NCBI RefSeq assembly: GCF_029867415.1
Contig: NC_081184.1
Span: 74,684,364-74,748,363, forward strand
Direction: 5' to 3'
Length of the DNA: 64,000 nucleotides
Source: Vicia villosa
Taxonomy: Eukaryota; Streptophyta; Magnoliopsida; Fabales; Fabaceae
In this document: one piece after another, positions 1 through 11,100 of the stretch
How positions within the stretch are numbered: the stretch's first letter is position 1
How the letters are laid out: each line of letters opens with the position of its first letter
The notes under the pieces: model-generated
What the model was told of the DNA's origin: nothing
The model's input: only the letters and a program-made list of their open reading frames with translations
Database searches by the model: none
Made by a program: the position numbers and the translations under genes

Positions 1-429
1 ATGTTCGGTTTTCTCCCCTGCATTTTTAAATTTTTATGAAAAAGCAAAAGAATATCACTTTTGATTTTTTCTAAGCCTATATTTAAAGATGATGTCTCCA
101 ACACTCACATTACTTTCATTGCAATAAATGCTATTCACTCAGCATTAGAAAGAAAACAAAAATAAGACTTTGAGTAAGTCATCAATTCCATCTTTATATC
201 AGAACTAAAATGATGTGGTGTTGGTGGTAGCCTAGCATACATGAATTCAACTCACATGAAGCTGTACATACAGGAAAAGAAATAGTATGATTAAAGAAGC
301 TATACATACACGTAACTATACAAAGCAATTCTCTAACATGGTTAATGATTAAGTAGAGAATAAAGTGAAACCAACTCTAAGTTTCAAATTTAAGTGGACG
401 GTAATTATCCAATATATTATAAGTTATAA
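1..429. other. AT-rich DNA without recognised feature
   Basis: No open frame of note, no RNA gene and no element end could be recognised here. It precedes the minisatellite starting near 430 and may belong to the same repeat. Confidence 0.4.
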
Positions 430-905
430 TTATAATTATCTAATAAATTATATAATTTATTAATTTATAAATACTTTTACAAACCATAAAAAGTCTACGG
501 TTGATACAAGTATTTTTATAATCGCGAATAAATTACAAGTATTTTATAAACCGGAAAAAATATATTGTTGATACAATTATTTTTATAAACGATAATAAGT
601 TACAAATATTTTTATAAATGGGAAAAAGTTTATTTTTGATACAATTACATTTATAAAGAGAACTAAGTTACTAATATATTTAAAAACGGAAAAAGAATCT
701 ATTGCTAATACAATTATTTTTAATAACAAGAATAAGTTACAAATATTTTAATAAATGAGAAAAAGTCTAATGTTGATATAATTATTTTTTTAAAACGGGA
801 ATAAGTTACAAAAAAAATTTATAGATGAGAAAAAATCTATTGTTGATACAATTATTTTTGTAAACAAACATAAGTTACAAATATTTTTATAAACGCACTA
901 TTAAA
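430..905. repeat. AT-rich minisatellite, about 68-bp monomer
   Basis: The motif GTTGATACAA and its variants recur at about 500, 567, 635, 704, 772 and 842, a spacing of 67-70 bp. Each unit also carries a TTTTTATAAACGGGAA-like block and an AAGTTACAAATATTT-like block. About six diverged copies are visible. No coding potential is seen. It may be an internal part of the Helitron-like element ending at 1698, but that link is only inferred from proximity. Confidence 0.8.
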
Positions 906-1669
906 TGTTTTATTCATTTTACCTTTGTTTTTTAATGTTCTGTTTGGATAAAGGAAACACAATTAGTGGATTATATTAGCTTATGTTTGTAATTCTCTAA
1001 ATGTTAACGATCCGAAAATATGAATTCAAAGTTGACAAAACGTAATATGAATCCAGAGAGAAACTCGTACGATAACACTTGTTTGTAATCCATATTTGTT
1101 ATGGTTATAAAGGTCGTTGGAGGCATAGACTGACGGTAAATATCAAGCGTATCTATAGGATAACATTTGTAAGTTATTTATCGTAATGAAGGTCCTTGCA
1201 AACGTAGATTGACGGGTAGATGTGAAGAGCATCTATGGAATAACAATTGTAGATTGTTCATCGTACTTACCAATGTTGTGTTCAAACAGGTTTTCCAGGT
1301 ACTGTCTTAGTTGGTAAATGACATTTTCTTTTTCTTATATACTATAATTTTAAATCTTTCTTTTGTTGTTGTTTTATATAATTCGGTTGTACGGTTTATT
1401 CACTTCAACAAGATTTGTAAATATTTAATCAATTTAATTTCTCTAATATACTTCTTTGATATATTTTTTCAAGTTTACAGTAAGTATATTCTCATTATTT
1501 GTAGAGCTATATTTCCATTATTTTTGAAAATACTACTTGAATTAATGTTTTAAAGTGTGAGCATATTATTAATCTATATTTTAAACTATGTGAATATTAA
1601 TGAACTGTAAAATAAATTTCAAAACTGACAAATGAGATATTGCGACGTGTAATATGAATTCCGACGGAA
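906..1669. other. Non-coding DNA upstream of Helitron-like end
   Basis: Mostly AT-rich sequence. A stretch at about 1040-1078 (CGTAATATGAATCCAGAG...) resembles, with divergence, the sequence just before the hairpin at 1645-1687, so this may be internal duplication within one mobile element. The predicted frame at 1311-1553 is low-complexity, hydrophobic and AT-driven; I do not regard it as a gene. Confidence 0.4.
1109..1266. repeat. Two diverged tandem copies of an 80-bp unit
   Basis: 1109-1185 and 1190-1266 align along their length: both begin AAGGTC.TTG, carry GACGG and GCATAGA/GCGTAGA-type blocks, and end TT.ATCGTA. They are clearly homologous but diverged. Function unknown. Confidence 0.7.
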
Positions 1670-1698
1670 CCCGTGCGGTAGCACGGGTATCTTACTAG
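1670..1698 (+). mobile_element. Helitron-like 3' terminus
   Basis: A perfect 7-bp stem (CCCGTGC/GCACGGG, loop GGTA) at 1670-1687 is followed after 7 nt by CTAG at 1695-1698 and then T. This is the classic Helitron 3' end: a short GC-rich hairpin a few bases before CTRR, inserted 5' of a T. The 5' terminus (TC after a host A) could not be fixed, so element length is unknown. No helicase/Rep frame is visible, so it would be non-autonomous. Confidence 0.6.
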
Positions 1699-2275
1699 TT
1701 GTTATTAAACTCTGTGAGTATAGAACGTAGAGGAATGATTGTAATCAAAATAAAATAGTTAATGAAAATAAAATAAAATAATTTAACCCCTAATATTAAT
1801 GTTGTTTTAAATAGAAAATTAATAATTGCGTAAATAGTTAATGATATTTTAATAATTAATATATATATTAATAATAGTATAACTAATTAATAATAATAAC
1901 TAGTAATAGTTAATCTAACTAGTAATAATAAACTGGTAGCAATTTTCGAAAAAATAATAATATATATATTTGAATAAAGCAAAACTTAAATGCTTAGCCA
2001 TTTAATAAATCAAAATTACAGTAAGTTTTTTTTCTAATTATTCTTAATGAGTTTAAGTCTTAATTGAGTTCAACACAATTTTCTAAAAGAAAATACACCC
2101 CGCTCTTAGAATTAAAATGGTTTTAAGGATGGGCTTAACAACATAAGTGTCAACCCCACTAGTTTACTAGACATCTCCCTTTTAGAATAATATATACATA
2201 AAAAACTTAGTTGATACATCTTATCTAGAATAAATCGAATGTTAAAGTCTAGAGGGCAAATTTTGGGGTATGACA
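1699..2275 (-). mobile_element. Start of an Ogre-type LTR (minus), inserted in A-1 LTR
   Basis: Read on the minus strand from 2275, the sequence begins TGTCATACCCCAAAATTTGC, nearly the same as the LTR start of copy B (TGTTATACCCCAAAATTTGC at 16825). It interrupts the LTR of copy A-1: the A-1 sequence ends TTATTTCATAT at 2276, whereas in the intact A-2 LTR the same sequence runs on (about 41935). The other end lies to the left, possibly cut by the Helitron-like element, and was not found. Confidence 0.65.
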
Positions 2276-2453
2276 ATATGAAATAAATAATATTTTTATG
2301 ATTTTTTTGATTATTCACAAAATAGATATATTAAATAACAAGTGTGTGAAAAATGAGGTGAAAATGGATTTATTTGATAGGTTAAATAATTGTGTGAAGT
2401 TTGTGAATAAAACAAAGAAAAATAGTGGTAAAAAATTGGGTTTGTCTCCTCCA

Positions 2454-2513
2454 AGGTTTGAACACACGCCCTCTAAGTCACCAGCTCAAAATAACACCAC
2501 TGAGCCAACGCGC
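2454..2513 (-). other. tRNA-like module 2 in A-1 LTR
   Basis: On the minus strand an A-box-like TTGGCTCAGTGGT (about 2500-2512) is followed by a B-box-like GTGTTCAAACC (about 2454-2464). The spacing is that of a tRNA gene, but acceptor arms do not pair. It is the counterpart of 41702-41775 in A-2. This is tRNA-like or tRNA-derived, not a tRNA gene. Confidence 0.5.
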
Positions 2514-2587
2514 GTTTGGTGATTATAACACTCACCCATTTGGTTATGTTTCAAAACAAGTGATAAATCATTGAAAAATAAAAGAAT

Positions 2588-2671
2588 CAAAAAGTCTGGG
2601 GCGAGGGGGATTCGAACCCCAGACTTGAGGCATGAGGAGACTAAGAGCGCATGTGAGGCCACTAGGGCAAG
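2588..2671 (-). other. tRNA-like module 1 in A-1 LTR, with T-run
   Basis: On the minus strand: A-box-like TGCCCTAGTGG (2659-2669), a perfect B-box GGTTCGAATCC (2608-2618) inside a well-paired T arm (GGGG-TTCGAAT-CCCC), then CTTTTT at 2589-2594, a possible Pol III terminator. The 3' half reads like a tRNA ending (CTCGCCCCA) but the 5' half cannot form the acceptor stem. Same module at 41541-41621 in A-2. Confidence 0.6.
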
Positions 2672-3477
2672 TTATTCATTCGTTTAGAAAACGCCTACCA
2701 TTGAAAATAAAATAAACTTTGCCCAGAGATTTGAAATTTGCGCGCCATAGCCATAGTCGTCTTCTTCCTCAAGCTCTCAAATTTTGAATTTGTGAACTTG
2801 CTCATTTCTCAACCATTTGCAAAGATGTAAAGACCAAACTTGCTCTAAATTCACTCACGATTCTAAATATGTAACTAATATGAATTTTTATTAACTACAT
2901 CTACTGAATTATCTAAAATACGTGAAGAACCCTAAAATTTGAAATTTAAATTAAATGGCTATACTGAAGCATAAATGACTGATGATAGAGGGTTTTTAAT
3001 CCTCTTATGATGCTGAATGAAATGGTGTTGAGTTTTAACCAAAAAGATACACAAATTAAAGAGGTGGAGTTGAGAAACTTACCTCTGAAAATGGAGATCG
3101 TGAGGATGTTAGGGAGCACCTGGGCTTGTATGAATGATCCTAAAAGCTTCCTTGGGACTCAGTGATGCTAACTAGATGCTTGTTGTGACCTCAAACCTCC
3201 TGAATTGCTCTATGGACCTCCCTCGATTTGAGCTTCAAGTGGACATGGAGGGTGATGAATCTTGAGTTACAGATGAGCTGCAACCATCTGAACAACTTCA
3301 CTATGACCTGAGGAACGTATCTGGATGCTTGGCTTTGTTGGAAACCTTCTGAATTGCTCTATGGACCTCCAACTGCAACAGCTCCAAAGTGAGAGCAACA
3401 ATGGTGTTCCTCCACTTACAGAAGTGATCCAGGTGCTTGGATCACCTCAAATGAACCCCCTTGAGATGTTATAATGC

Positions 3478-3552
3478 TTACTTTCCAAAGATAAGCTCTG
3501 GTTTGAAGAAAACGATTCTTCTTGCCAAAGAACTTTGAAAAACCATAAGCAT
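3478..3552 (-). CDS. 24-residue ORF at first AUG of A-1 LTR
   Basis: This is the first ATG downstream of the LTR TATA box (3620-3627), about 70 nt away, with no intervening ATG. The short peptide (starting MLMVFQSSLARR) is conserved in frame in A-2 (40658-40732) with one visible residue change. The start context (TCTCATGC) is weak. It may only act as an upstream ORF, or be chance. No family recognised. Confidence 0.3.
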   Translation of the reverse strand: MLMVFQSSLARRIVFFKPELIFGK

Positions 3553-3619
3553 GAGAAGAGAAAGAGAAAGAAAGGAATATGGTTGCTTTGGTGTGTTTTC
3601 TGAATGAGAAAGAGCCCTC

Positions 3620-3627
3620 TATTTATA
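3620..3627 (-). promoter_or_regulatory. TATA box of A-1 LTR
   Basis: TATAAATA on the minus strand (plus strand TATTTATA), in the context GCCTATAAATAG, identical in position to 40583-40590 in A-2. It is the likely core promoter of the element. Confidence 0.6.
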
Positions 3628-5204
3628 GGCAAATGGTTCAGTACTGATTGAGAGAGTGAGCTTGCTTAGTGAAGTGAGTTTGGTTTCTTAGCCATGAAGA
3701 AAATTTGAAAAGATCCGAAATGCAATGATGCATTTTCGGGCTAGCTTCCCCAACCATTGATCTTGTATGATCTTAGGGAACATTTCTGATTCAGAGGAGA
3801 GTTCTAATTGGCTTAGAGCAAGATTCCTTGATGATTCACCATTTGCCATAAATTCAAAAATGCAATCATTACATAATCACATGCCTTTGTTTTTTGGGAA
3901 TCTTCTCTAATCCTTATGCAATGATGAATTTGGATGTATGGCATGTTTTCAGATGCATTAGAGGTCGGATAGCATCATTTAGAGAAGTCACTTGCACAAA
4001 ATTGCAAACTTTCAAATTGTACATGACCTATAATTTTCACTTCAAGTGCCTAACTTTGATCAACCATATCTCTTAGCTCAAAATGAATTTGGGAGAGGTT
4101 GAGCACAATTTGGAAAGCCCTTAATATGTACTTTGATTCATTAGTTTAGTGTTTGCCCAAACTCTTTAAGGAAATTAGTGAAAAAGTCCCATGAAGTTTG
4201 AAGAAAACTAGGGTTTTCTTGCATGTTTTGTGAAGGCAGCCAATTTGAAGCTCCATAACTCTTCAATGGTTGATTTTTAGCCAAAACATCATATGTGTCA
4301 AAGTTGTTTATTGGACCAAAATCTACAACTTTCATGTTGGAAGTTTTTTTCAGTTTGTAGGTGAAATTTTGAGAAAATCCCTTCCAAAGTTTGGCAAAAA
4401 TCACTTGAAAACACTTGCAAAAATTTATAAGTATGAAAAGTCAAACTTTTGACTTTTGATTTTTGATTGATTTTCTTGATTATCTTTGATCAAATGACTT
4501 TAAATATCATATATTGATGATTTAAAACTCCAAAAGTCATGGTTGACCAAAATTTCCAAAAAAGTCAAAGATGATCCTGTGCAGTTGACTTTTTCAGATG
4601 AAGTGAATTCTTGGACTTTTGTGATGAATCAAAATCTCCTCTTCAAATGAGTGATGTGAATGGATTATATTGAGGGAATAGGAGCTCTTGAGTCATGCTT
4701 TGAGTCTTGGATCCATGTCCTGATTAAAAGTCAACTATCCTGGTGAATTAGGTCAAAAACCCTAATTGTCGACCAGATGAAAATGATGACTGTAGGCCTT
4801 GAATTGAGGTGTGATGTCCAGTGGATCTTTTCATATGAGCTATTTGAAGATTATTGATGTCTTTGAATGATCCCCTGGGGATTTTTAGGGTTTCCCAAAG
4901 GTGATCCCTGATTTCAGTCCTTGATAGGCTCAAAAACCCTAGTCTGGTGACCTGAGTAAACCAGTACTCAGATGACTGGGTGTCTAATCAATCATAGGTG
5001 AATATAAAAGTGAAGCTTTTGAGTCCTATGATTGTGTTAGAGACTAATCCTTCTATTGATTAATCCTTTGCCTGAGTTTTCTTGTCTTTGAACATCCTTG
5101 ATTGAATGCCAAATGAAGAAGTGACTGCTCTGGGTACTTGTTTTGACCTGATGAAAATCCTGAAAATATGTCATCTCAGGGGGGTCAAAAATTAGGGTAT
5201 GACA

Positions 5205-5225
5205 GATGCACCTATTTAAGTTTCT
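5205..5225 (-). other. Polypurine tract of A-1
   Basis: Minus strand AAACTTAAATAGGTGCATC lies directly before the LTR start at 5204. A-2 has AAATAGGGGCATC at the same place and B has GAATAGGGGCAAC, so one G to T change has occurred here. In Ogre this primes plus-strand DNA synthesis. Confidence 0.75.
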
Positions 5226-5566
5226 TTTATCTGGAGGGAGAGAGATTGATATCTCGATCTCTCCTGCGTGAAAGAGACTTAAATATCAAAGAATGCCCGA
5301 ATTTTGGGCGCTCCTGAGATGTTGTAATTGATAAAATCTTTGCATGACTTGATCCCGTTGTCACACTTGGCGGGGGATGAGGAGACAAACTCCTGTAGAA
5401 ATACTTGATGTGGATTCTGGCGAATGGATGGCAGTGTAGGATGCGCAATCCATCTTCTTTAACTAAGTGTTGATACTTAGAAAAAGGTAAACAACCTCCT
5501 CTCGTTTCGGATGTCCATATCTCGAAACTGGTCTCAGTCGTGTTTGGACAATATCTCAGATAAAGA

Positions 5567-6345
5567 GAAATTCTCCAAAGATTTGTTTCCTCATCAAACT
5601 TCTCATCAGCACTCGGAGATGAGATACCATTTGATGGTAATAAAGAAACTTCAAAGGTTTGTTTCTTCATCAAACTTCTTACCAGCACTTGGAGGTAAGA
5701 TACCATTTGACAGTAAATAAAGAAACTTCAAAGGTTTGTTTCCTCATCAAACTTCTTACCAGCACTTAGAGGTAAGATACCATTTGACGGTAAATAAAGA
5801 AACTTCAAAGGTTTGTTTCCTCATCAAACTTCTTACCAGCACTTGGAGGTAAGATACCATTTGACGGTAAATAAAGAAACTTCAAAGGTTTGTTTCCTCA
5901 TCAAACTTCTTACCAGCACTTGGAGGTAAGATACCATTTGACGGTAAATAAAGAAACTTCAAAGGTTTGTTTCCTCATCAAACTTCTTACCAGCACTTGG
6001 AGGTAAGATACCATTTGACGGTAAATAAAGAAACTTCAAAGGTTTGTTTCCTCATCCAACTTCTTACCAGCACTTGGAGGTAAGATACCATTTGACTGTA
6101 AATAAAGAAACTTCAAAGGTTTGTTTCCTCATCAAACTTCTTACCACCACTTGGAGGTAAGATACCATTTGACGGTAAATAAAGAAACTTCAAAGGTTTG
6201 TTTCCTCATCAAACTTCTTACCAGCACTTGGAGGTAAGATACCATTTGACGGTAAATAAAGAAACTTCAAAGGTTTGTTTCCTCATCAAACTTCTTACCA
6301 GCACTTGGAGGTAAGATACCATTTGACGGTAAATAAAGAAACTTC
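5567..6345 (-). repeat. 77-bp tandem repeat array (about 10 units), A-1
   Basis: The anchor AGAAACTTCAAAGGTTTG recurs at 5644, 5721, 5798, 5875, 5952, 6029, 6106, 6183 and 6260, an exact 77-bp period, with a diverged first unit at about 5567. On the element strand each unit holds a 7-bp stem TCTTACC/GGTAAGA with a 10-nt loop; the diverged end unit (5604-5627) has TCTCATC/GATGAGA instead, so the pairing is kept. The A-2 copy has fewer units (38064-38640). Confidence 0.95.
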
Positions 6346-6429
6346 ACCATCCCTCCTTTCAACTTGACGTTTTTGAAGGATCGTCATATGGCCTCATGAT
6401 CTTTTGAAGGGCTAATGACTTTGCTTGAA

Positions 6430-7170
6430 AGCAGACGAACTGTTTAAAGAAACTGCTGTTTGTCGACCTCTTGAATGTTTAACAGACAAACTGTCTTTCC
6501 TTGGGGAAAGACTACCATTGGCCAATTGCTAGGGGAACAAACTGTCTTCTACTGGGAGAGACTGCCATTTGTTGACCCTACCGTGAAAGAAAGTGAGCAA
6601 ACTGTCTTCTGCCGAAAGAGACTGCCATTTGCTGACTTTGCTGAGGAATCTTTAAGCGAAGTGAACTGTCTTCATGAAGAAGGCTGCCATTCGTTGTTTT
6701 TGCCCGAAAAAGTGAGTGAACTGTCTTTTGCCGAAAGAGACTGCCATTCACTGACTCCACTGGGGATCATTTGTCGATCTGCTGGGGAGATTCCAAATTA
6801 TTTCCTTTGACGAAAAGTGGCATCTCTTGACCCTGCTGGGGAAATACCAAATTGTTTTCCAGGAGGAAAAAAACCATCACTTGTTAATTATGTCGGGGAA
6901 TCCACACTCCTTGGAGAAGACAACCGCTCATCGACCCTGTGGGGAATTCCAAAATGCGAAATAGACTATCTCATCTGAAGAAGACTGTCGAGTGTCGCTC
7001 TGCGGGAGAATCTCGGCTGAGGAACTCCAAAAGTGAACAAACTATTTCTTTGAGGGAGACAACCATTGTTGACTTGCTTGGGGAATTTGGGTGTATGAAC
7101 CTTCTTCATGAAGAAGAAAACCCTTTCACAACCTTGCAGGGAAATCTTGAGTATATGCCCAAGTAATTTG
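6430..7170 (-). repeat. Degenerate hairpin-array repeat of A-1
   Basis: Loose repeats of about 55-65 bp share AAACTGTC and GACTGCCATT borders around a variable inverted repeat. Clear stems: GTCTTTCC-TTGG-GGAAAGAC at about 6490, and weaker GTCTTCT.../...AGAGAC types near 6544, 6603 and 6722. Plus-strand frames across this stretch are a by-product of the repeat. The A-2 counterpart is at about 37500-37990. Confidence 0.7.
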
Positions 7171-7935
7171 GGTATTAACACGATCAAAACCTGGCTCGAC
7201 TCTCTCATTACGCAAATATGGTGTGAGACGAAATGCATGAATATTACGATGATTATGAAATGCAAAGTGAATGTGAATAAAATTGTCGCGGATGTAAAAT
7301 CCTATGATACGACTTGAATCTTGTTGATCAGAAGATGTCCTCTTCTTGTAGTTCGAACTCTGTTGGGAATACCTGGTTATCAGTTGTCCGCTGTCCGAAG
7401 TGAGTAATATGAATTGAAGTGAAGATCCGTCATCGGGAGATGTTCGCAAAGCGACCTCATGGGGAAATCTTGGTTCCCGGAATCTCAACCGTTCTCGGAG
7501 CAACTGTTTGCATTCTTCTTATTGTTTTTAAACCTTAGAAAGAAATTTCACCTTTATTTTTGCAAGTAAATTCATTTTATTTTATGAAAACATTTGTTTC
7601 AAGAAAATGACTGTTTAAACTAAAAATGCATTTCAAGAAACTGAATAAGACTAGATTTGCAAAGAAAAAGCACAAGGCTCAAATTATTATTTATGGAATG
7701 GTAACTAGCCAAATGCTTGATTCCATGGAATATTTACAAAGTTGGAAATTGGTAATTTTTGGGAAAAGGGCTACGATGAAACGTGACGACCGTTATCTTT
7801 CCCTTCCACTCCGAGTTGCGCTGTATTCGTGCTTCGTAGAAGATGACCTACTGCTGATGAATACTCCGCTGTGGATTTTTGAATGATCAAGTTTGTCCTG
7901 AACACAGTTACTTGCCATATATCCCTAACTTTTGC
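7171..7935 (-). other. 3' non-coding region of A-1
   Basis: Homologous to about 36575-37330 of A-2 in reverse orientation. No gene. Short predicted frames in both directions are not supported by conservation of any domain. Confidence 0.6.
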
Positions 7936-8084
7936 GTAAACTACCCCTCTCGGGTTTTAAGTCTACCGGGATTGATTATTTATTTTTTATGTCTCTAACT
8001 TTTGCCTGAATCGCCCTTTCGGGTTTTCGATTCACCGAGACGCTCTTTTTTGCCTAATTCGCTCTTTGCGAGTTTTCAACTTAG
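7936..8084 (-). other. Triple stem-loop after pol stop, A-1
   Basis: Three successive hairpins on the minus strand lie just after the integrase stop: 8084-8054, 8034-8007 and 7966-7936. Each has an outer stem (e.g. TGAATCG/CGATTCA), an unpaired AAAA on the 5' side, and an inner CCC-GAAA-GGG-type stem-loop; the third has GAGA in place of GAAA. Each is followed by GGCAAAA or CGCAAAA. The first has one stem mismatch. Equivalent structures occur in B (30512-30651) and A-2 (36424-36574). Confidence 0.7.
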
Positions 8085-8101
8085 CGAGCTGTTCTTTTTA
8101 T

Positions 8102-11100
8102 TTAGGCGAAGTATTTCTTGACTGCGTCGACGTTCACAGGACGGGTGAATTCTTCTCCATCCATAGTCGTGAGTATTAAGGCTCCTCCTAAGAAATCTCT
8201 CTTGACCACGTATGGGCCGTCATAATTGGGAGTCCATTTCCCTCTCGAATCTGTGAGAAAAGATTGAATCTTTTTGAGTACAAGGTCGCCTTCTTTAATT
8301 GTGCGAGGTCGAACCTTTTTGTTGAAAGCTTTCTTCATTCTTTGTTGATATAGATGACCGTGGCATAAAGCTGTCATGCGCTTTTCTTTGATCAAGTTCA
8401 ATTCATCGAATCTGCTTTGACACCACTCGGCTTCTGTTAATTTCGCCTCCATCAAGACTCTCATTGATGGGATCTCAACCTCTATGGGTAGGACTGCTTC
8501 CATGCCATATACAAGGGAGAAAGGAGTTGCTCCAGTCGAAGTACGTACCAATGTACGGTAACCATGAAGAGCATACGGGAGCATTTCATGCCAATCTTTG
8601 TAAGTGATGACCATCTTCTGAACGATTTTCTTGATGTTTTTGTTAGCTGCTTCTACAGCTCCATTCATCTTTGGTCTGTAAGGAGATGAGTTGTGATGCT
8701 CAATCTTGAATTCTTCACAAAGCTCCTTCATCATTTTGTTATTCAAATTTGACCCATTGTCAGTGATTATATTGCTAGGAATGCCGTAGCGACAGATGAT
8801 GTGATTCTTGATAAACCTGACGACAACTTGTCTTGTAATGTTTGCATATGAAGCTGCTTCAACCCATTTGGTGAAATAGTCTATAGCTACCAAGATGAAG
8901 CGATGTCCGTTGGACGCTTTTGGCTCGATCATTCCAATCATGTCGATTCCCCACATGGAGAAAGGCCAAGGGGAAGAGAGTATGTTGAGAAGAGATGGTG
9001 GCACGTGAATTCTATCGGCGTAGATCTGACATTTGTGACACCTCTTTGCGTACTGGTAGCAATCTGACTCCATCGTCAGCCAATAATATCCTGCTCTCAG
9101 TATTTTCCTTGTCATGGTGTGTCCATTGGTGTGAGTACCAAAGGAACCTTCATGTATTTCTCTCATGAGTACTTCTGCTTCTTTTCTGTCAACGCATCTG
9201 AGCAGAACCATGTCGAAGTTTCTCTTGTACAGAACATCTTCATTCAGGAAGAATCTACAAGTTAACTTTCTCAAAGTCTTTCTATCTTTCTTTGACGCCC
9301 CAAGAGGGTACTCTTGCTTTTGAAGAAAGTTCTTGATGTCGTGATACCACGGTTTGTCGTCGATGATTGCTTCTACTGTGAAAACATGAGCGGGCCTATC
9401 CAGGCGCATAACATCGATCCGAGGAATGTCATTCCAATGATTTATCCTAATCATGGAAGAGAGTGTGGCTAATGCATCAGCCAAGTTATTTTCTTCACGA
9501 GGAATGTGATGAAAATCTACCATGTCGAAGAATGGTAACAATCTTCTCGCGTAGTCTTTGTACGGGATTAGCCCTGGTTAGCATGTTTCCCATTCTCCTT
9601 TAATTTGATTAATGACCAAAGCAGAATCTCCGTATACATCCAAGTGTTTGATTCTTAGATCCATGGCTTCTTCGAGACCCATGATGCAAGCTTCATATTC
9701 GGCCTCATTGTTTGTGCACTTGAAAGTTAATCTGGCAGTAAATGGAATATGGGTACCCTGAGGTGTAACAATGATTGCCCCAGTTCCTCGTCCATAAGCA
9801 TTGACAGCTCCGTCAAAGATTAAGCCCCACTGGGATCCTATCTTAGGTCCTTCGTCTGGTAGTGGCTCGTCGTAATCTTTTATCTTGAGGTACATGACGT
9901 CCTCGTCCGGAAAGTCGAAACTGGTTGATTCATGACCATTGAGTGGGTGGTGAGCCAGGTGCTCAGCTAGAATGCTTCCTTTCCCGGCTTTCTGTGCGTG
10001 ATACTCAATGTCATATTCTGATAACAACATCTGCCAACGGGCAATTCTCCCAGTTAAAGCAGGCTTCTCAAAGATGTACTTGATTGGATCCATATGAGAC
10101 ATCAAACAAGTAGTATGTCGAATCATGTACTGGCGGAGACGCTTGGCAGCCAAGGCCAAAGCACAACACGTCTTCTCGAGCATGGAGTAGCGGGATTCAC
10201 AGTCAGTGAATTTCTTGCTTAGGTAGTAAATGGCATGCTCTTTTCTTTTCGTCTTGTCTTGCTGTCCAAGGACACAACCCATGGAATCTTCTAAGACGGT
10301 TAAGTACATTATCAAAGGTCTTCCTTCCACTGTAGGAGACAAGATGGGTGGTTCGAGCAGATATTCTTTAATGTTGTCGAACGCTTTCTGACAATCGTCT
10401 GTCCAGACACAACTTTGATTTTTCCGTAGAAGTTTGAAAATAGGAGCGCAAGTTGCAGTCATGAGATATATGAATCTCGGGATGTAATTCAGACGTCCAA
10501 GAAATCCTCTAACTTGTTTCTCGGTTCTGGGTGAAGGCATTTCTTGAATTTGCCTTGACTTTGTCTGGATCTACTTCAATTCCTCGTTTGCTGACAATGA
10601 AACCAAGGAGTTTTCCTGAGTAGACACCAAAGGTGCACTTATTGGGGTTTAGGCGAAGTTGAAACTTCCGTAAGTGTTGAAATAACTTCGTCAGATTTTG
10701 TATGTGATCTTCTTCATTTTCTGATTTGGCAATCATGTCGTCCACATAGACTTCCACTTCCTTATGCATCATGTCGTGGAAAAGCGTAGTCATGGCCCTT
10801 TGATAAGTTGCCCCTGCGTTTTTTAGTCCAAAAGGCATAACATGATAGCAGAACGTGCCCCAGGGGGTGATGAAAGCTGTTTTCTCCATGTCTTCAGGTG
10901 CCATTTTGATTTGGTTGTATCCTGAAAATCCGTCCATGAACGAGAAAACTTTGGATTTTGCTGTACTGTCTACCAACATATCAATATGTGGTAAAGGAAA
11001 ATCATCCTTAGGGCTAGCTTTGTTCAAATCTCTGTAGTCGACGCACATACGGACTTTTCCGTCTTTCTTAGGAACGGGAACAATGTTAGCTAACCACTGA

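Larger units (their letters stand above)
2276..5204 (-). repeat. Truncated 3' LTR of Ogre A-1
   Basis: On the minus strand it starts TGTCATACCCTAATTTTTGA at 5204, directly after the polypurine tract. It matches the A-2 LTR from 39051 to about 41935 along its whole length, including the TATA box, a 24-codon first ORF and two tRNA-like modules. It stops at 2276, where another LTR begins, so about half of the roughly 6.2-kb LTR length seen in A-2 is missing. Confidence 0.9.

Noticed and set aside
1311..1553. 80-codon hydrophobic frame
   Set aside because: AT-driven low-complexity sequence next to a Helitron-like end, with no conserved partner in the window.
5227..5706. 159-codon minus-strand frame before the A-1 PPT, with a related 141-codon frame in A-2 (38603-39028)
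   Set aside because: It runs through the 77-bp repeat, has no domain, begins at different points in the two copies, and the two copies are so alike that frame survival means little.
5567..6345. CRISPR-like regular array
   Set aside because: Units are contiguous 77-bp tandem repeats without unique spacers, in a plant retroelement.
6475..6810. 111-codon plus-strand frame
   Set aside because: It is the antisense of the hairpin-array repeat of A-1; repeated peptide words come from the DNA repeat.
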